NCBI GenBank assembly: GCA_963815375.1
Contig: CAWFGX010000005.1
Coordinates: 620,001-684,000 of the forward strand
Length of the DNA stretch: 64,000 nt
Origin: JASHPR01 sp963815375
GTDB taxonomy: Bacteria; Actinomycetota; Actinomycetes; Streptosporangiales; Streptosporangiaceae
Reading direction: 5' to 3'
Part shown: positions 43,442 to 50,881 of the stretch, one piece after another
Position numbering within the stretch: the first letter of the stretch is position 1
How the letters are laid out: every line of letters starts with the position of its first letter
Notes under the pieces: generated by a model
Told to the model about the DNA's origin: nothing
Seen by the model: only the letters and a program-made list of their open reading frames with translations
Database searches by the model: none
Program-made: the position numbers and the translations under genes

Positions 43442-43705
43442 ATGCATGCAGTAGTGGCTACCGTGCGCGTGAACGACGTGGAGGTGGCTCGCGAGGCGCT
43501 CGCCGGCCTGAGGCTGAACCTGGTCCCGAGGGCACCCGGATTCGTCAGCGCATACTGGCTCGAGCCGGTCGACAGCATCGGCATGTCCGTCATCGTCTTC
43601 GAGAACAAGGAATACGCCGAGAAGGCTGCCGCTTATCAGCTCCCGCCATTGCCGGGCGTCACGCCGCTGACGCTCGATATCCGCGAGGTTTACGCCAGCG
43701 CCTGA
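43442..43705 (+). CDS. small dimeric alpha-beta barrel (ABM-like) protein
   Basis: This 87-residue protein has a beta-alpha-beta pattern (HAVVATVRVND, EVAREAL, PGFVSAYWLEP, GMSVIVFENKEYAEKAA) typical of antibiotic-biosynthesis-monooxygenase-like or stress-responsive barrels. Such small proteins act as cofactor-free oxygenases or have unknown roles. It follows the hydrolase by 61 bp and is probably cotranscribed. The start at ATG 43442 is the first that begins the first beta strand. Confidence 0.65.
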   Translation: MHAVVATVRVNDVEVAREALAGLRLNLVPRAPGFVSAYWLEPVDSIGMSVIVFENKEYAEKAAAYQLPPLPGVTPLTLDIREVYASA

Positions 43706-43764
43706 GCTGACGCACGCGCCAGCCGGTCACCGCCACGGACGACTGTGTCGCCGCGGCCATCGGG

Positions 43765-44427
43765 TCATTCTGGCTGAGTCGCCGGGGTCCGCCTGGCGAT
43801 GGTGATGGCGGCGACGACGATCCACAGGAGTTCCAGGCCGAGGAAGATTCGCTCGTACAGGCCGCCCGGGGCGTGGTGGTGCTTGAGGGCGGCGCCGAGC
43901 AGCAGGTAGGCGATGGCGCCGGCTACCGAGATGGCCAGCAGGACGGGCGCGGCGGGCCGCCAGGCCGGGTCGGAGATAAGGCTGGCGGAAATCAGGATGG
44001 CGCCGATCGTGATGCAGGTGAACGCGATGAATGCCAGGACCAGGTGGACGACGCCGCTGCCGTGCTGGGGCGTGCCCTCGGGGTCGTCGGCGAAGAAAGC
44101 GAGCAGGCCGGAGCAGATCGCCCAGGTGACGAGCAGGGCCAGGCCGCCGCGGGTGCGGCCGTCGAGACGGGCGGCGCGGTACAGGGCGGCGGCGATGGCC
44201 AGGGACAGGGCGCAGCGCAGCAGGAAGTTCAGGTCCATCACCCAGTACCACGGGCCGCGGCCGTAGTCGCTTTCGGCGTTGTAGATCAGGCTGTACTGGG
44301 GCCGGAGAAAGGCCAGCAGGATGTCGATGGCCACGTAGACAGCGACCCCGGCGAGGGTGAGCCGGGCCAGTGGTCTCGAGCGGGAAGCGGCGGAGCGCTG
44401 CCGCGGCGGCGAGACGTCGGCCCTCAT
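43765..44427 (-). CDS. DUF998 family membrane protein
   Basis: This 220-residue protein has six to seven hydrophobic segments. YNAESDYGRGPWYWVMDLNF in the first loop (about residues 55-75) and the overall helix spacing match the DUF998 family of unknown function. I place the start at ATG 44427; an in-frame upstream ATG at 44502 would overlap the palindrome and promoter of the divergent MarR gene. The pair with MarR suggests the regulator controls both genes. Confidence 0.75.
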   Translation of the reverse strand: MRADVSPPRQRSAASRSRPLARLTLAGVAVYVAIDILLAFLRPQYSLIYNAESDYGRGPWYWVMDLNFLLRCALSLAIAAALYRAARLDGRTRGGLALLVTWAICSGLLAFFADDPEGTPQHGSGVVHLVLAFIAFTCITIGAILISASLISDPAWRPAAPVLLAISVAGAIAYLLLGAALKHHHAPGGLYERIFLGLELLWIVVAAITIARRTPATQPE

Positions 44428-44498
44428 ACGGATCCCCGGATGGGCGGGCCGGGATGGGGACCGCGGGTCTGCGTCTGATGCAGGTGCCGCAAGAAAGA

Positions 44499-44524
44499 GC
44501 AACCTGGTTGCATATTTTTACTAT
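44499..44524. promoter_or_regulatory. MarR-type operator palindrome and -10 of the marR gene
   Basis: GCAACCTGGTTGC (44499-44511) is a perfect palindrome around a central T. TACTAT (44519-44524) is a good TANNNT -10 ending 9 bases before GTG 44534, so that transcript is nearly leaderless. The palindrome lies between the expected -35 and the -10 and just upstream of the DUF998 gene, an ideal place for autorepression and control of the divergent gene. Confidence 0.5.
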
Positions 44525-44533
44525 GCTGGAGTT

Positions 44534-45022
44534 GTGGCCCCGGAGTCAACTCCCACGTACCGGTTCGGCGACCTGGTCGCGCTGGCCAGGCTGAGCTGGG
44601 TCGGCGAGATGACCAGCCGCCTGGACAGGCTCGGTTATGCCGGCTTCAGGCGCGGCGACGCGGCCGTGGCGCGGGTGCTGTGGCGGGGGCCGCTGCCGGT
44701 CGGCCGTCTCGGCGCGGGCCTGGGCGTGACCCGGCAGGCGGCGAGGAAGATCGCCGACGCGCTGGAGCAGCGAGGCTACGCCACGACAGAACGGGACTCC
44801 CGCGATACCAGGCAGCTGAACGTCACCCTCACACCGGTCGGCCGCGACTACGCCCGGGCCGTGATCGCCGTCACCGAGGAACTCAACCGGGAGGTCGCCA
44901 GGCGGGTCAGCCCGGCCCAGCTCGCCTCAGCGGACACCGTGCTGCGCGCCGCCCTGTTCGATGACAGCGCCAGGCAGCGAGCCAGTCAACTGCCTCCACC
45001 TCCAGCGCATCCTTCCGGCTGA
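44534..45022 (+). CDS. MarR-family transcriptional regulator
   Basis: This 162-residue protein has a winged helix-turn-helix: PVGRLGAGLGVTRQAARKIADALEQRGYATTERDSRDTRQLNVTLT covers helices 3-4 and the wing (about residues 54-99). This is the MarR pattern with the D-x-R in the wing. Long N- and C-terminal helices would form the dimer. GTG 44534 has a GGAG only 2 bases upstream, poor for ribosome binding, but the -10 position suggests a near-leaderless start. It diverges from the DUF998 protein. Confidence 0.82.
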   Translation: MAPESTPTYRFGDLVALARLSWVGEMTSRLDRLGYAGFRRGDAAVARVLWRGPLPVGRLGAGLGVTRQAARKIADALEQRGYATTERDSRDTRQLNVTLTPVGRDYARAVIAVTEELNREVARRVSPAQLASADTVLRAALFDDSARQRASQLPPPPAHPSG

Positions 45023-45042
45023 GACGGTCGGGGAACCCTGCG

Positions 45043-45237
45043 GTGGCCCGCGATCTGTATGCCGCGCTCCCGCCCGTCCGCGAGCGCGTGTCCGGTGCCG
45101 AGCACCCCGACACTCAGGCTGCTCGCGCCAGCCTCGCCTTGGACCAGGCAGGCCGGCGGCCACAGCAAGGCAAGACCGGCTCGCAAGTAGCCGCCACATG
45201 CCCCGCCAAGGGTCCCTGCGCTGCTCCAGCTCAGTGA
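45043..45237 (+). pseudogene. relic of a TPR-repeat protein
   Basis: This short frame reads ARDLYAALPPVRERVSGAEH then PDTQAARASLAL, almost exactly one unit of the 42-residue TPR-10/12 repeats (LYAALLPVRERVLGPEHPDT) common in actinobacterial NB-ARC/TPR proteins. No start, second repeat or continuing domain exists: downstream the frame is Pro/Arg-rich and stops. I see this as a fragment left by deletion or recombination. Apart from it, the 324 bp between the MarR and SARP genes hold nothing recognisable. Confidence 0.55.
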
Positions 45238-45346
45238 GCAAGATGACCCGTCGAATGCCACGCTGAGCCGGGTGATTTGTGCTGGGCCGCCAAAGACGTC
45301 GCCGTCACCCGCGTCGTCTGGGAGGGAACCGGCTAATCTGACGGCG

Positions 45347-48300
45347 GTGACCGTTCAGCTGGCCCTGCTGTCGCGGGTTAGTTATGGCAGCCTGGAGATT
45401 ACCGGCTCCCGGCTGCAGGGGCTGCTTGCGCTCTTGGCCGAGGACCCGCACGTAGGGTGCAGCACCTCCAGGCTGGTGGACGCGCTGTGGCCAGACGAGC
45501 AGCCGGAGCACCCGCTCAAGGCCCTCCAGATCCTTGTGTCACGGGCCCGGGCCCGGCTCGGCTCCGGGGTCATCGTCAGCACGCCGGGCGGATACCGGCT
45601 CTCGCTGCGCGAGGACCAGATCGACGCCTCCGCGGTCCGTTCAGAGGCGTCCGAGAGTGAGAAACGGTCCCGGGCCGGCGACCACCTCGCGGCACTCGCG
45701 CATGCCGAGGCCGGGCTGGCGCTGTGCCAGGGCGCGGAGGGCTGGGATGCCGGGGACGACAGCCCGCTGTCCGTGCTGCGAGCGGCGCGGGTTCCGGCGT
45801 ACCGGTCATTGCTGCGGGCCCGCGCACTGGCGCTGTCACGCCTGGGACGGCGGACTGAGGCGGCGGCGCCGCTCGGTGAGCTGATCCTGCAGTTCCCGCG
45901 GGACGAGGAGGTCCTGGCGGAACTGCTGCGCTGCGAGGCGGCGCTGGCGGGGCCCGCAGCGGCCCTCGCCCGGTATGCCGGTTACCGGCAGCGGCTGCGC
46001 GACGAGCTCGGCAGCGACCCGAGCCCGGCGCTGCAGGCGGTGCATCAGGAGCTGCTGCAGGCCGACGCGCCGGTGATCCGCCGCGGTGTCCGGAACGAGC
46101 CCAACCCGCTGCTCGGCCGGGACGACGACATCGCCGCCGTGGCCGACCTGCTCCGCACGTCCCGGGTCACGTCGATCGTGGGTACCGGCGGCCTGGGCAA
46201 GACCCGTCTCGCGCACGCGGTCAGCGGCCAGGCCGAGCAGCGCGTCGTGCATTTTGTCGAGCTCGCTGGCGTAGCCGCTGATAGCGACGTCGCGGCCGAG
46301 GTCGCGTCCGCGCTCGGCGTCGGTGAGGAGGGCGGCAGCCCGGTCGGCCCTCGCAGCGGCCCGCCGGGCCTGCCCGCCGGGATCGTGGCCGCCCTGGGTC
46401 CGGGCCCCGCGCTGCTGGTGCTGGACAACTGCGAGCACGTCGTGCACGGCGCCGCCGAGCTGGTGTACGCGCTGGTGTCGCTGAGCAAGGACCTGCGCGT
46501 ACTCACCACCAGCCGCGCTCCGCTCGGTCTCTCGTCGGAATCGGTGTACCTGCTGCCCGAGCTGGACCTGCTGACCACGGCCGAGCTGTTCGGGCAGCGG
46601 GCGCGGGCGGCCCGGCCCGACGCCGACCTGCCCGCGGAGGCCGTGCGGGAGCTGTGCGGCCGCCTGGATGGGCTGCCGCTGGCCGCGGAACTGGCCGCCG
46701 CGCGGGTCCGGGTCATGTCGGTGGCCGAGATCGCCCGCCGCCTCGATGACAGGTTCGCGGTGCTGCAGGGCGGGACGAGGGACGCGCCGCAGCGGCACCG
46801 CACGCTGCATGCCGTCATCGACTGGAGCTGGAACCTCCTCGACCCCGCCGGGCAGGCGGCCATGCGCGCCTTGTCGGTGTTCCCCGGCGGGTTCACAGCC
46901 GACGCCGCCCGCCACCTGGTGGGCGCCGACATCCTGCCGGCACTGGAGCAGCTCGCCGATCAGTCGCTGCTCAAGGTCACCGACACCGCGTCCGGCACCC
47001 GCTACCGGATGCTGGAGACCGTCCGGGAGTTCGCCGCGGCGCGCCGGGATGAGGCCAGCGAGACCGAGCAGGCGACGAGCCGGTTCCTCGGCTGGGCCCG
47101 CGACTTCGGTGTCGCGCACCACGACTCGGCACTCACCAGCGATGACTTCCCGGCCTTCGAGCTGGTCCGGGCTGAGCAGGACAACCTCGTTCAGGCCCTG
47201 CGCCACGGGCTCGAGCGCAAGGATGCGGGAACGGTCGCCGCGGTGTCGGCCGTGCTGGGCGGGCTGTGGGTGGTCGAGTCGAGTTTCGCCCGGCTGAATG
47301 CCCTGGCCGGGGACACGATCAGGATCCTGCCGGGGTTCGGGCCGGAACCCGCCTTCGTGGAGGCCACCAGGACCAGCCTGGTGCTCGGCGCGGTGAGCGG
47401 GTTCCTGCTGCAGGGACCGAGCCCGGCACGGTTCCTGGTGGGCCTGCGCCGCCTGCCGCCCGCCCCGCCGGACACCTTCGCCCGGGCCTCACAGGCCGTG
47501 CTGAGCGCGCTGCACGGACCGCCCGAGGCAGACCTGGCGACCCTCCAGGCGCTGGGCCAGAGCGACCAGCCGCTGCTCGCGGGCATGGCCAGCTACCTGG
47601 CCAGCTACGCCTGGGAGGAGGCGGCCGATCTGGACGGCGCGCTGACGTCGGCCCGGCGGTCGCTCGCGGCATTCGAGCGCCGTGGCAGCGCCTGGCTCCG
47701 GGCAGCCGCTCATGCGAGGATCGGCGAACTGAGCGTCCAGGTTGACGAGACCGGTTCGGGTGATGAGGCGTTGCTTCATCTGAACGCGGCGCTGTCGGTG
47801 GCCGAGGCATTCGGGGCGTGGTCTACCGCGAACCGTCTGCGCGAGGGCATCGTGCTGGCCAGCCTGCAGCGCGGCGCATTCGACGAGGCGGAACGCGAGC
47901 TGAAGCTCACAACGCCGGGCGGCGGGGGCGAGCCAGGTGACATGTCGATGTTCGACACCGTTGTCCGAGCGGAGATCGCGCTCGGCCGCGGCGACGTCGA
48001 TACCGGCCTGGACCTCTGGCGTACGGCCGCGGCGACGCTACGGGACAGGCAGCCCCCCGGACCCGGCGGCGACCTGTCCCGCCTGGATCCCTGGGCACTG
48101 CAGGTTCAGGCCAGCGCCGTGGTGGCCCACGCGCACCACGGCCGGCTCGGCCTGGTCGCGGAGATCACCAGTGTGCTGCCCGCCTCGCTGTCGGCGCTGA
48201 CCGCGAGCCCCAGCCCGCCGCCCGGCACACCCGCTGCGTCCTACGGCCTCGCCGTCTGCGCCTCGGTGCTTGTCGCCCTGGCTATGGCGGACCTCGACCG

Positions 48301-48547
48301 CGGACGGCGCGCCGGGGACGAGCTCGCGGCGAGGTCGGGAGCGCGGATGATCGCGCTGGCCGAGCGTTTCGGCTTGAAGAACGGGTTCCAGCCGACCATG
48401 GCTGCCGCGCGCGCCAGCCAGGCCGCGCAGGATGCCGACGGGCCCGCGTACGCCGACGCCGTGTCGTCGTACGCGGGCCTCGATCCGGACGGCCTGCGCG
48501 CCGCAGTGCGCGCCGCGCTGCAGGCGCGGTCCCAGGTCAGCGGTTGA
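45347..48547 (+). CDS. AfsR/SARP-type regulator: winged helix, BTAD, NB-ARC ATPase, TPR-like region
   Basis: This 1066-residue regulator begins with an OmpR-like DNA-binding domain (about 1-95; TSRLVDALWPDEQPEH, LVSRARARLG, TPGGYRL) and a bacterial transcriptional activation domain (about 100-240). An NB-ARC ATPase follows, with Walker A VGTGGLGKTRLA near 279 and LLVLDNCEHV near 357, then the LLDPAGQAAMRALSVF winged helix and a long helical C-terminal region. SARPs activate secondary-metabolite or antibiotic genes; the adjacent DrrAB-like exporter could be its target. GTG 45347 is preceded by a distant GGGAGGG. The end overlaps the convergent permease gene by 11 bp. Confidence 0.9.
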   Translation: MTVQLALLSRVSYGSLEITGSRLQGLLALLAEDPHVGCSTSRLVDALWPDEQPEHPLKALQILVSRARARLGSGVIVSTPGGYRLSLREDQIDASAVRSEASESEKRSRAGDHLAALAHAEAGLALCQGAEGWDAGDDSPLSVLRAARVPAYRSLLRARALALSRLGRRTEAAAPLGELILQFPRDEEVLAELLRCEAALAGPAAALARYAGYRQRLRDELGSDPSPALQAVHQELLQADAPVIRRGVRNEPNPLLGRDDDIAAVADLLRTSRVTSIVGTGGLGKTRLAHAVSGQAEQRVVHFVELAGVAADSDVAAEVASALGVGEEGGSPVGPRSGPPGLPAGIVAALGPGPALLVLDNCEHVVHGAAELVYALVSLSKDLRVLTTSRAPLGLSSESVYLLPELDLLTTAELFGQRARAARPDADLPAEAVRELCGRLDGLPLAAELAAARVRVMSVAEIARRLDDRFAVLQGGTRDAPQRHRTLHAVIDWSWNLLDPAGQAAMRALSVFPGGFTADAARHLVGADILPALEQLADQSLLKVTDTASGTRYRMLETVREFAAARRDEASETEQATSRFLGWARDFGVAHHDSALTSDDFPAFELVRAEQDNLVQALRHGLERKDAGTVAAVSAVLGGLWVVESSFARLNALAGDTIRILPGFGPEPAFVEATRTSLVLGAVSGFLLQGPSPARFLVGLRRLPPAPPDTFARASQAVLSALHGPPEADLATLQALGQSDQPLLAGMASYLASYAWEEAADLDGALTSARRSLAAFERRGSAWLRAAAHARIGELSVQVDETGSGDEALLHLNAALSVAEAFGAWSTANRLREGIVLASLQRGAFDEAERELKLTTPGGGGEPGDMSMFDTVVRAEIALGRGDVDTGLDLWRTAAATLRDRQPPGPGGDLSRLDPWALQVQASAVVAHAHHGRLGLVAEITSVLPASLSALTASPSPPPGTPAASYGLAVCASVLVALAMADLDRGRRAGDELAARSGARMIALAERFGLKNGFQPTMAAARASQAAQDADGPAYADAVSSYAGLDPDGLRAAVRAALQARSQVSG

Positions 48548-49319
48548 GGTCCCGCCGGAACAGGACCCGCGCCCACAGGTACCCGGCCAGCGCGAGGCCG
48601 ACGCACCAGGCGACGGCGGCGAGCGCGCTGCCGCCGTCCGGCGTGCCCGTCAGCAGCCCCCGGAGCGTGTCGATGACCGGCGTGAACGGCTGGTGCGCCG
48701 CGAACCAGCGCACCGGTCCCGACATCTGGCTTGGCGGCACGAACGCACTGCTGATGAACGGCAGCAGCTGAACGATGAGGATGAAGCCAGTCGTGCCCTC
48801 CACGGTCTTGGCCGCCAGGCCGACCGCGACTGCCAGCCAGCTGAGCGCGAGCACGAGCAGGACGATGACGCCGGCCGCCGCCAGCCACCGGCCTGGGTCG
48901 GCGGTCGGCCGGAACCCGAGCCCGATCGCGACGCCGATGACCGCGGCCACGCTGACCAGCGTCCTGGCCAGGGCGGTGGCGACGTGCCCGTTCAGCACCG
49001 AGGCGGGTGAGATCGCCATGGTGCGGAACCGGCCGATGATGCCCTCGGTTGAGTCCCGGTTGACGGACTGTGTCGTGACCGAGCTGCCGTACGCGACGGT
49101 CATCACGATGATCCCGGACAGGACGTAGTCGATGTACGAGACGTGCGGGCCGGTCCCGAGGCCCGCCTTCAGCGCGCCGAACACGCCGACGAACAGCAGC
49201 AGCAACAGCACGGGCACGGCGACCGCCACTACCAGCGTGACCGGATAGCGCAGCACGTGCCGGAGGCTGCGGCGGGTCATCGTCGCCGAGTCCCGAACGG
49301 CAAGGGTCAGGGTCGTCAT
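48537..49319 (-). CDS. ABC-2 type transporter permease (DrrB-like)
   Basis: This 260-residue membrane protein has six predicted helices and the ABC-2 pattern of DrrB-type drug exporters: an N-terminal amphipathic RRSLRHVLRYPVTLV, then VGVFGALKAG, and the DSTEGIIGRFRTMAISPASVLNGH region before helix 3 (about residues 92-115). It should pair with the ATPase encoded just upstream (4-bp ATGA overlap) to export a hydrophobic compound. The substrate is unknown; the peptide from the NRPS cluster is a possibility only. Confidence 0.92.
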   Translation of the reverse strand: MTTLTLAVRDSATMTRRSLRHVLRYPVTLVVAVAVPVLLLLLFVGVFGALKAGLGTGPHVSYIDYVLSGIIVMTVAYGSSVTTQSVNRDSTEGIIGRFRTMAISPASVLNGHVATALARTLVSVAAVIGVAIGLGFRPTADPGRWLAAAGVIVLLVLALSWLAVAVGLAAKTVEGTTGFILIVQLLPFISSAFVPPSQMSGPVRWFAAHQPFTPVIDTLRGLLTGTPDGGSALAAVAWCVGLALAGYLWARVLFRRDLNR

Positions 49320-50272
49320 CGCGCGTTCTCCAGTTCTGGTGTCGTTTCTGCCGCCGGGTGGCCGGTGAGGGTGAAGAAGACGTCGTCGAGATCAGGTGTG
49401 TGCACGGACACCTCGTCGACCTCGGCCGCCGTGTCGCCAAGCCGGTTCAGCAACTCCCGCACCGCGATCGCGCCGCCGTCGCTGGGGACCTCCAGCGTCA
49501 GCGTGTCATCGTGCCGGATTGCGCCGCCGAGGGCTCGTTCGGCCGCATCGAGCCCTGTCGCGCCGGCGAAGTGCAGCCGGACGTGGGCCCCGGGAATACT
49601 GCGCTTGAGCTCGTCGGGGCTCCCGGCGGCGACCACCTTGCCGTGGTCGAGAACGGCGACCCGGTCGGCCAGCTCGTCCGCCTCGTCCAGCTGCTGCGTG
49701 GTCAGGAGGATCGTGACGCCGCTGGCCACCAGCCTCCGGATGGTCTGCCACATCATGCGGCGGCTGCGCGGGTCGAGACCGGTGGTCGGCTCGTCGAGGA
49801 AGATGATGCGCGGGTCGCCGATCAGGGTCATCGCCAGATCGAGCCGCCGCTTCATGCCGCCGGAGTAGGTCATGGCGGTCTTGGAGGCCGAGTCGGCCAG
49901 GTCGAACTGGTCGAGCAGCGCGGCGGCGCGTCGCCGCCCTTCGGCCCGGCCCAGGTGGTGCAGGTCCGCCATCAGCAGCAGGTTCTCCTCGCCGGTGAGC
50001 AGGTTGTCGACCGCGGAGAACTGACCGGTGACCCCGATCGCGGCCCGCACCGCCGCTGGGTTGCGGGCCACGTCATGCCCTGCGACGCGCACCTCACCGC
50101 TGTCCGCGTGGACCAGCGTGGACATGATCTGCACGGTGGTGGTCTTGCCGGCGCCGTTGGGACCCAGCAGCGAAAATGTTGTTCCGGTGCCGACCTCCAG
50201 GTCGATGCCGTCGAGGACGGTCTTGTCACCGAATGACTTGCGCAGCCCGGTGACCGTGATCGCGCTGGTCAT
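49316..50272 (-). CDS. ABC transporter ATP-binding protein (DrrA-like)
   Basis: This 318-residue ATPase has Walker A LLGPNGAGKTTT (about 33-44), the signature YSGGMKRRLDLA (about 136), Walker B IIFLDEPTTGLDP (about 156) and the H-loop in LLTTQQLDEAD, where the usual His is Gln, as in DrrA-type drug-resistance proteins. A C-terminal extension of about 90 residues is also DrrA-like. It is the first gene of a leftward two-gene exporter operon. The 159 bp between it and the next rightward gene hold the probable divergent promoters but no clear motif. Confidence 0.93.
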   Translation of the reverse strand: MTSAITVTGLRKSFGDKTVLDGIDLEVGTGTTFSLLGPNGAGKTTTVQIMSTLVHADSGEVRVAGHDVARNPAAVRAAIGVTGQFSAVDNLLTGEENLLLMADLHHLGRAEGRRRAAALLDQFDLADSASKTAMTYSGGMKRRLDLAMTLIGDPRIIFLDEPTTGLDPRSRRMMWQTIRRLVASGVTILLTTQQLDEADELADRVAVLDHGKVVAAGSPDELKRSIPGAHVRLHFAGATGLDAAERALGGAIRHDDTLTLEVPSDGGAIAVRELLNRLGDTAAEVDEVSVHTPDLDDVFFTLTGHPAAETTPELENAR

Positions 50273-50431
50273 GCTGTTCCTTTCGCCATACCGCGGCCTG
50301 GACGGCTGCGATCACACCGAAGATGCACGCAGCGGGATTCATCGCGGTTTCACCGTGGTTTCATTCGCTGGCCTGGGCACCCGGCGACCGGCAGAATGCA
50401 ACGGTTCTTTCCGGGCCGACGTCTAAGTCAC

Positions 50432-50794
50432 ATGAGCCGCAAGGCCGTGGCGGTACTCACGGCGGGCATCGTGGTCCTGGCCGGCTGCTCCGGCAGCCCG
50501 GGCCATCAGCAGGCTGTGCCCGGCACGTTCGTGCGGGTCGGCGGCCCGGCACCTGGATCGCCGGTCGCACTGCCCGGCACGATCACAGCCCGCGGGGTGA
50601 CGGGCCAGACGTTCACGGCCACGGCCGGTCAGAACGGCCACTTCACGCTGTCACTGCCGCCTGGCAGCTACCGCGTGACCGGGCGCAGCCCGCTGATCCA
50701 GTCCGGGCCGATGGGATGCGCCGCCACCGCGGAACTGCGCGTCACCCGGGGCAGGTCCGCTGGCCCGGTCACGGTGGTCTGCCTGGTTCCGTGA
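50432..50794 (+). CDS. small lipoprotein with carboxypeptidase-regulatory-like beta fold
   Basis: This 120-residue protein starts with a signal peptide whose lipobox LAGC (about residue 19) predicts lipid attachment outside the membrane. The rest is beta-rich (VALPGTITARG, TFTATAGQNGHFTLSLPPGSYRVTG; about 45-85), like a carboxypeptidase-regulatory or bacterial Ig-like repeat, with two further Cys near the end that may pair. Function unknown. Confidence 0.75.
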   Translation: MSRKAVAVLTAGIVVLAGCSGSPGHQQAVPGTFVRVGGPAPGSPVALPGTITARGVTGQTFTATAGQNGHFTLSLPPGSYRVTGRSPLIQSGPMGCAATAELRVTRGRSAGPVTVVCLVP

Positions 50795-50881
50795 CTATGG
50801 CGCGATGCGTTACGTATTGACGGCTAATGAGCCACGTAAGAAACTTTATGCCGCATTGATCTGGCATACAGGGAGTTCCTC

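Noticed and set aside
45836..47206. 456-codon minus-strand frame opposite the SARP regulator
   Set aside because: Gln/Arg/Gly-rich antisense frame; the plus strand encodes clear BTAD and NB-ARC motifs.
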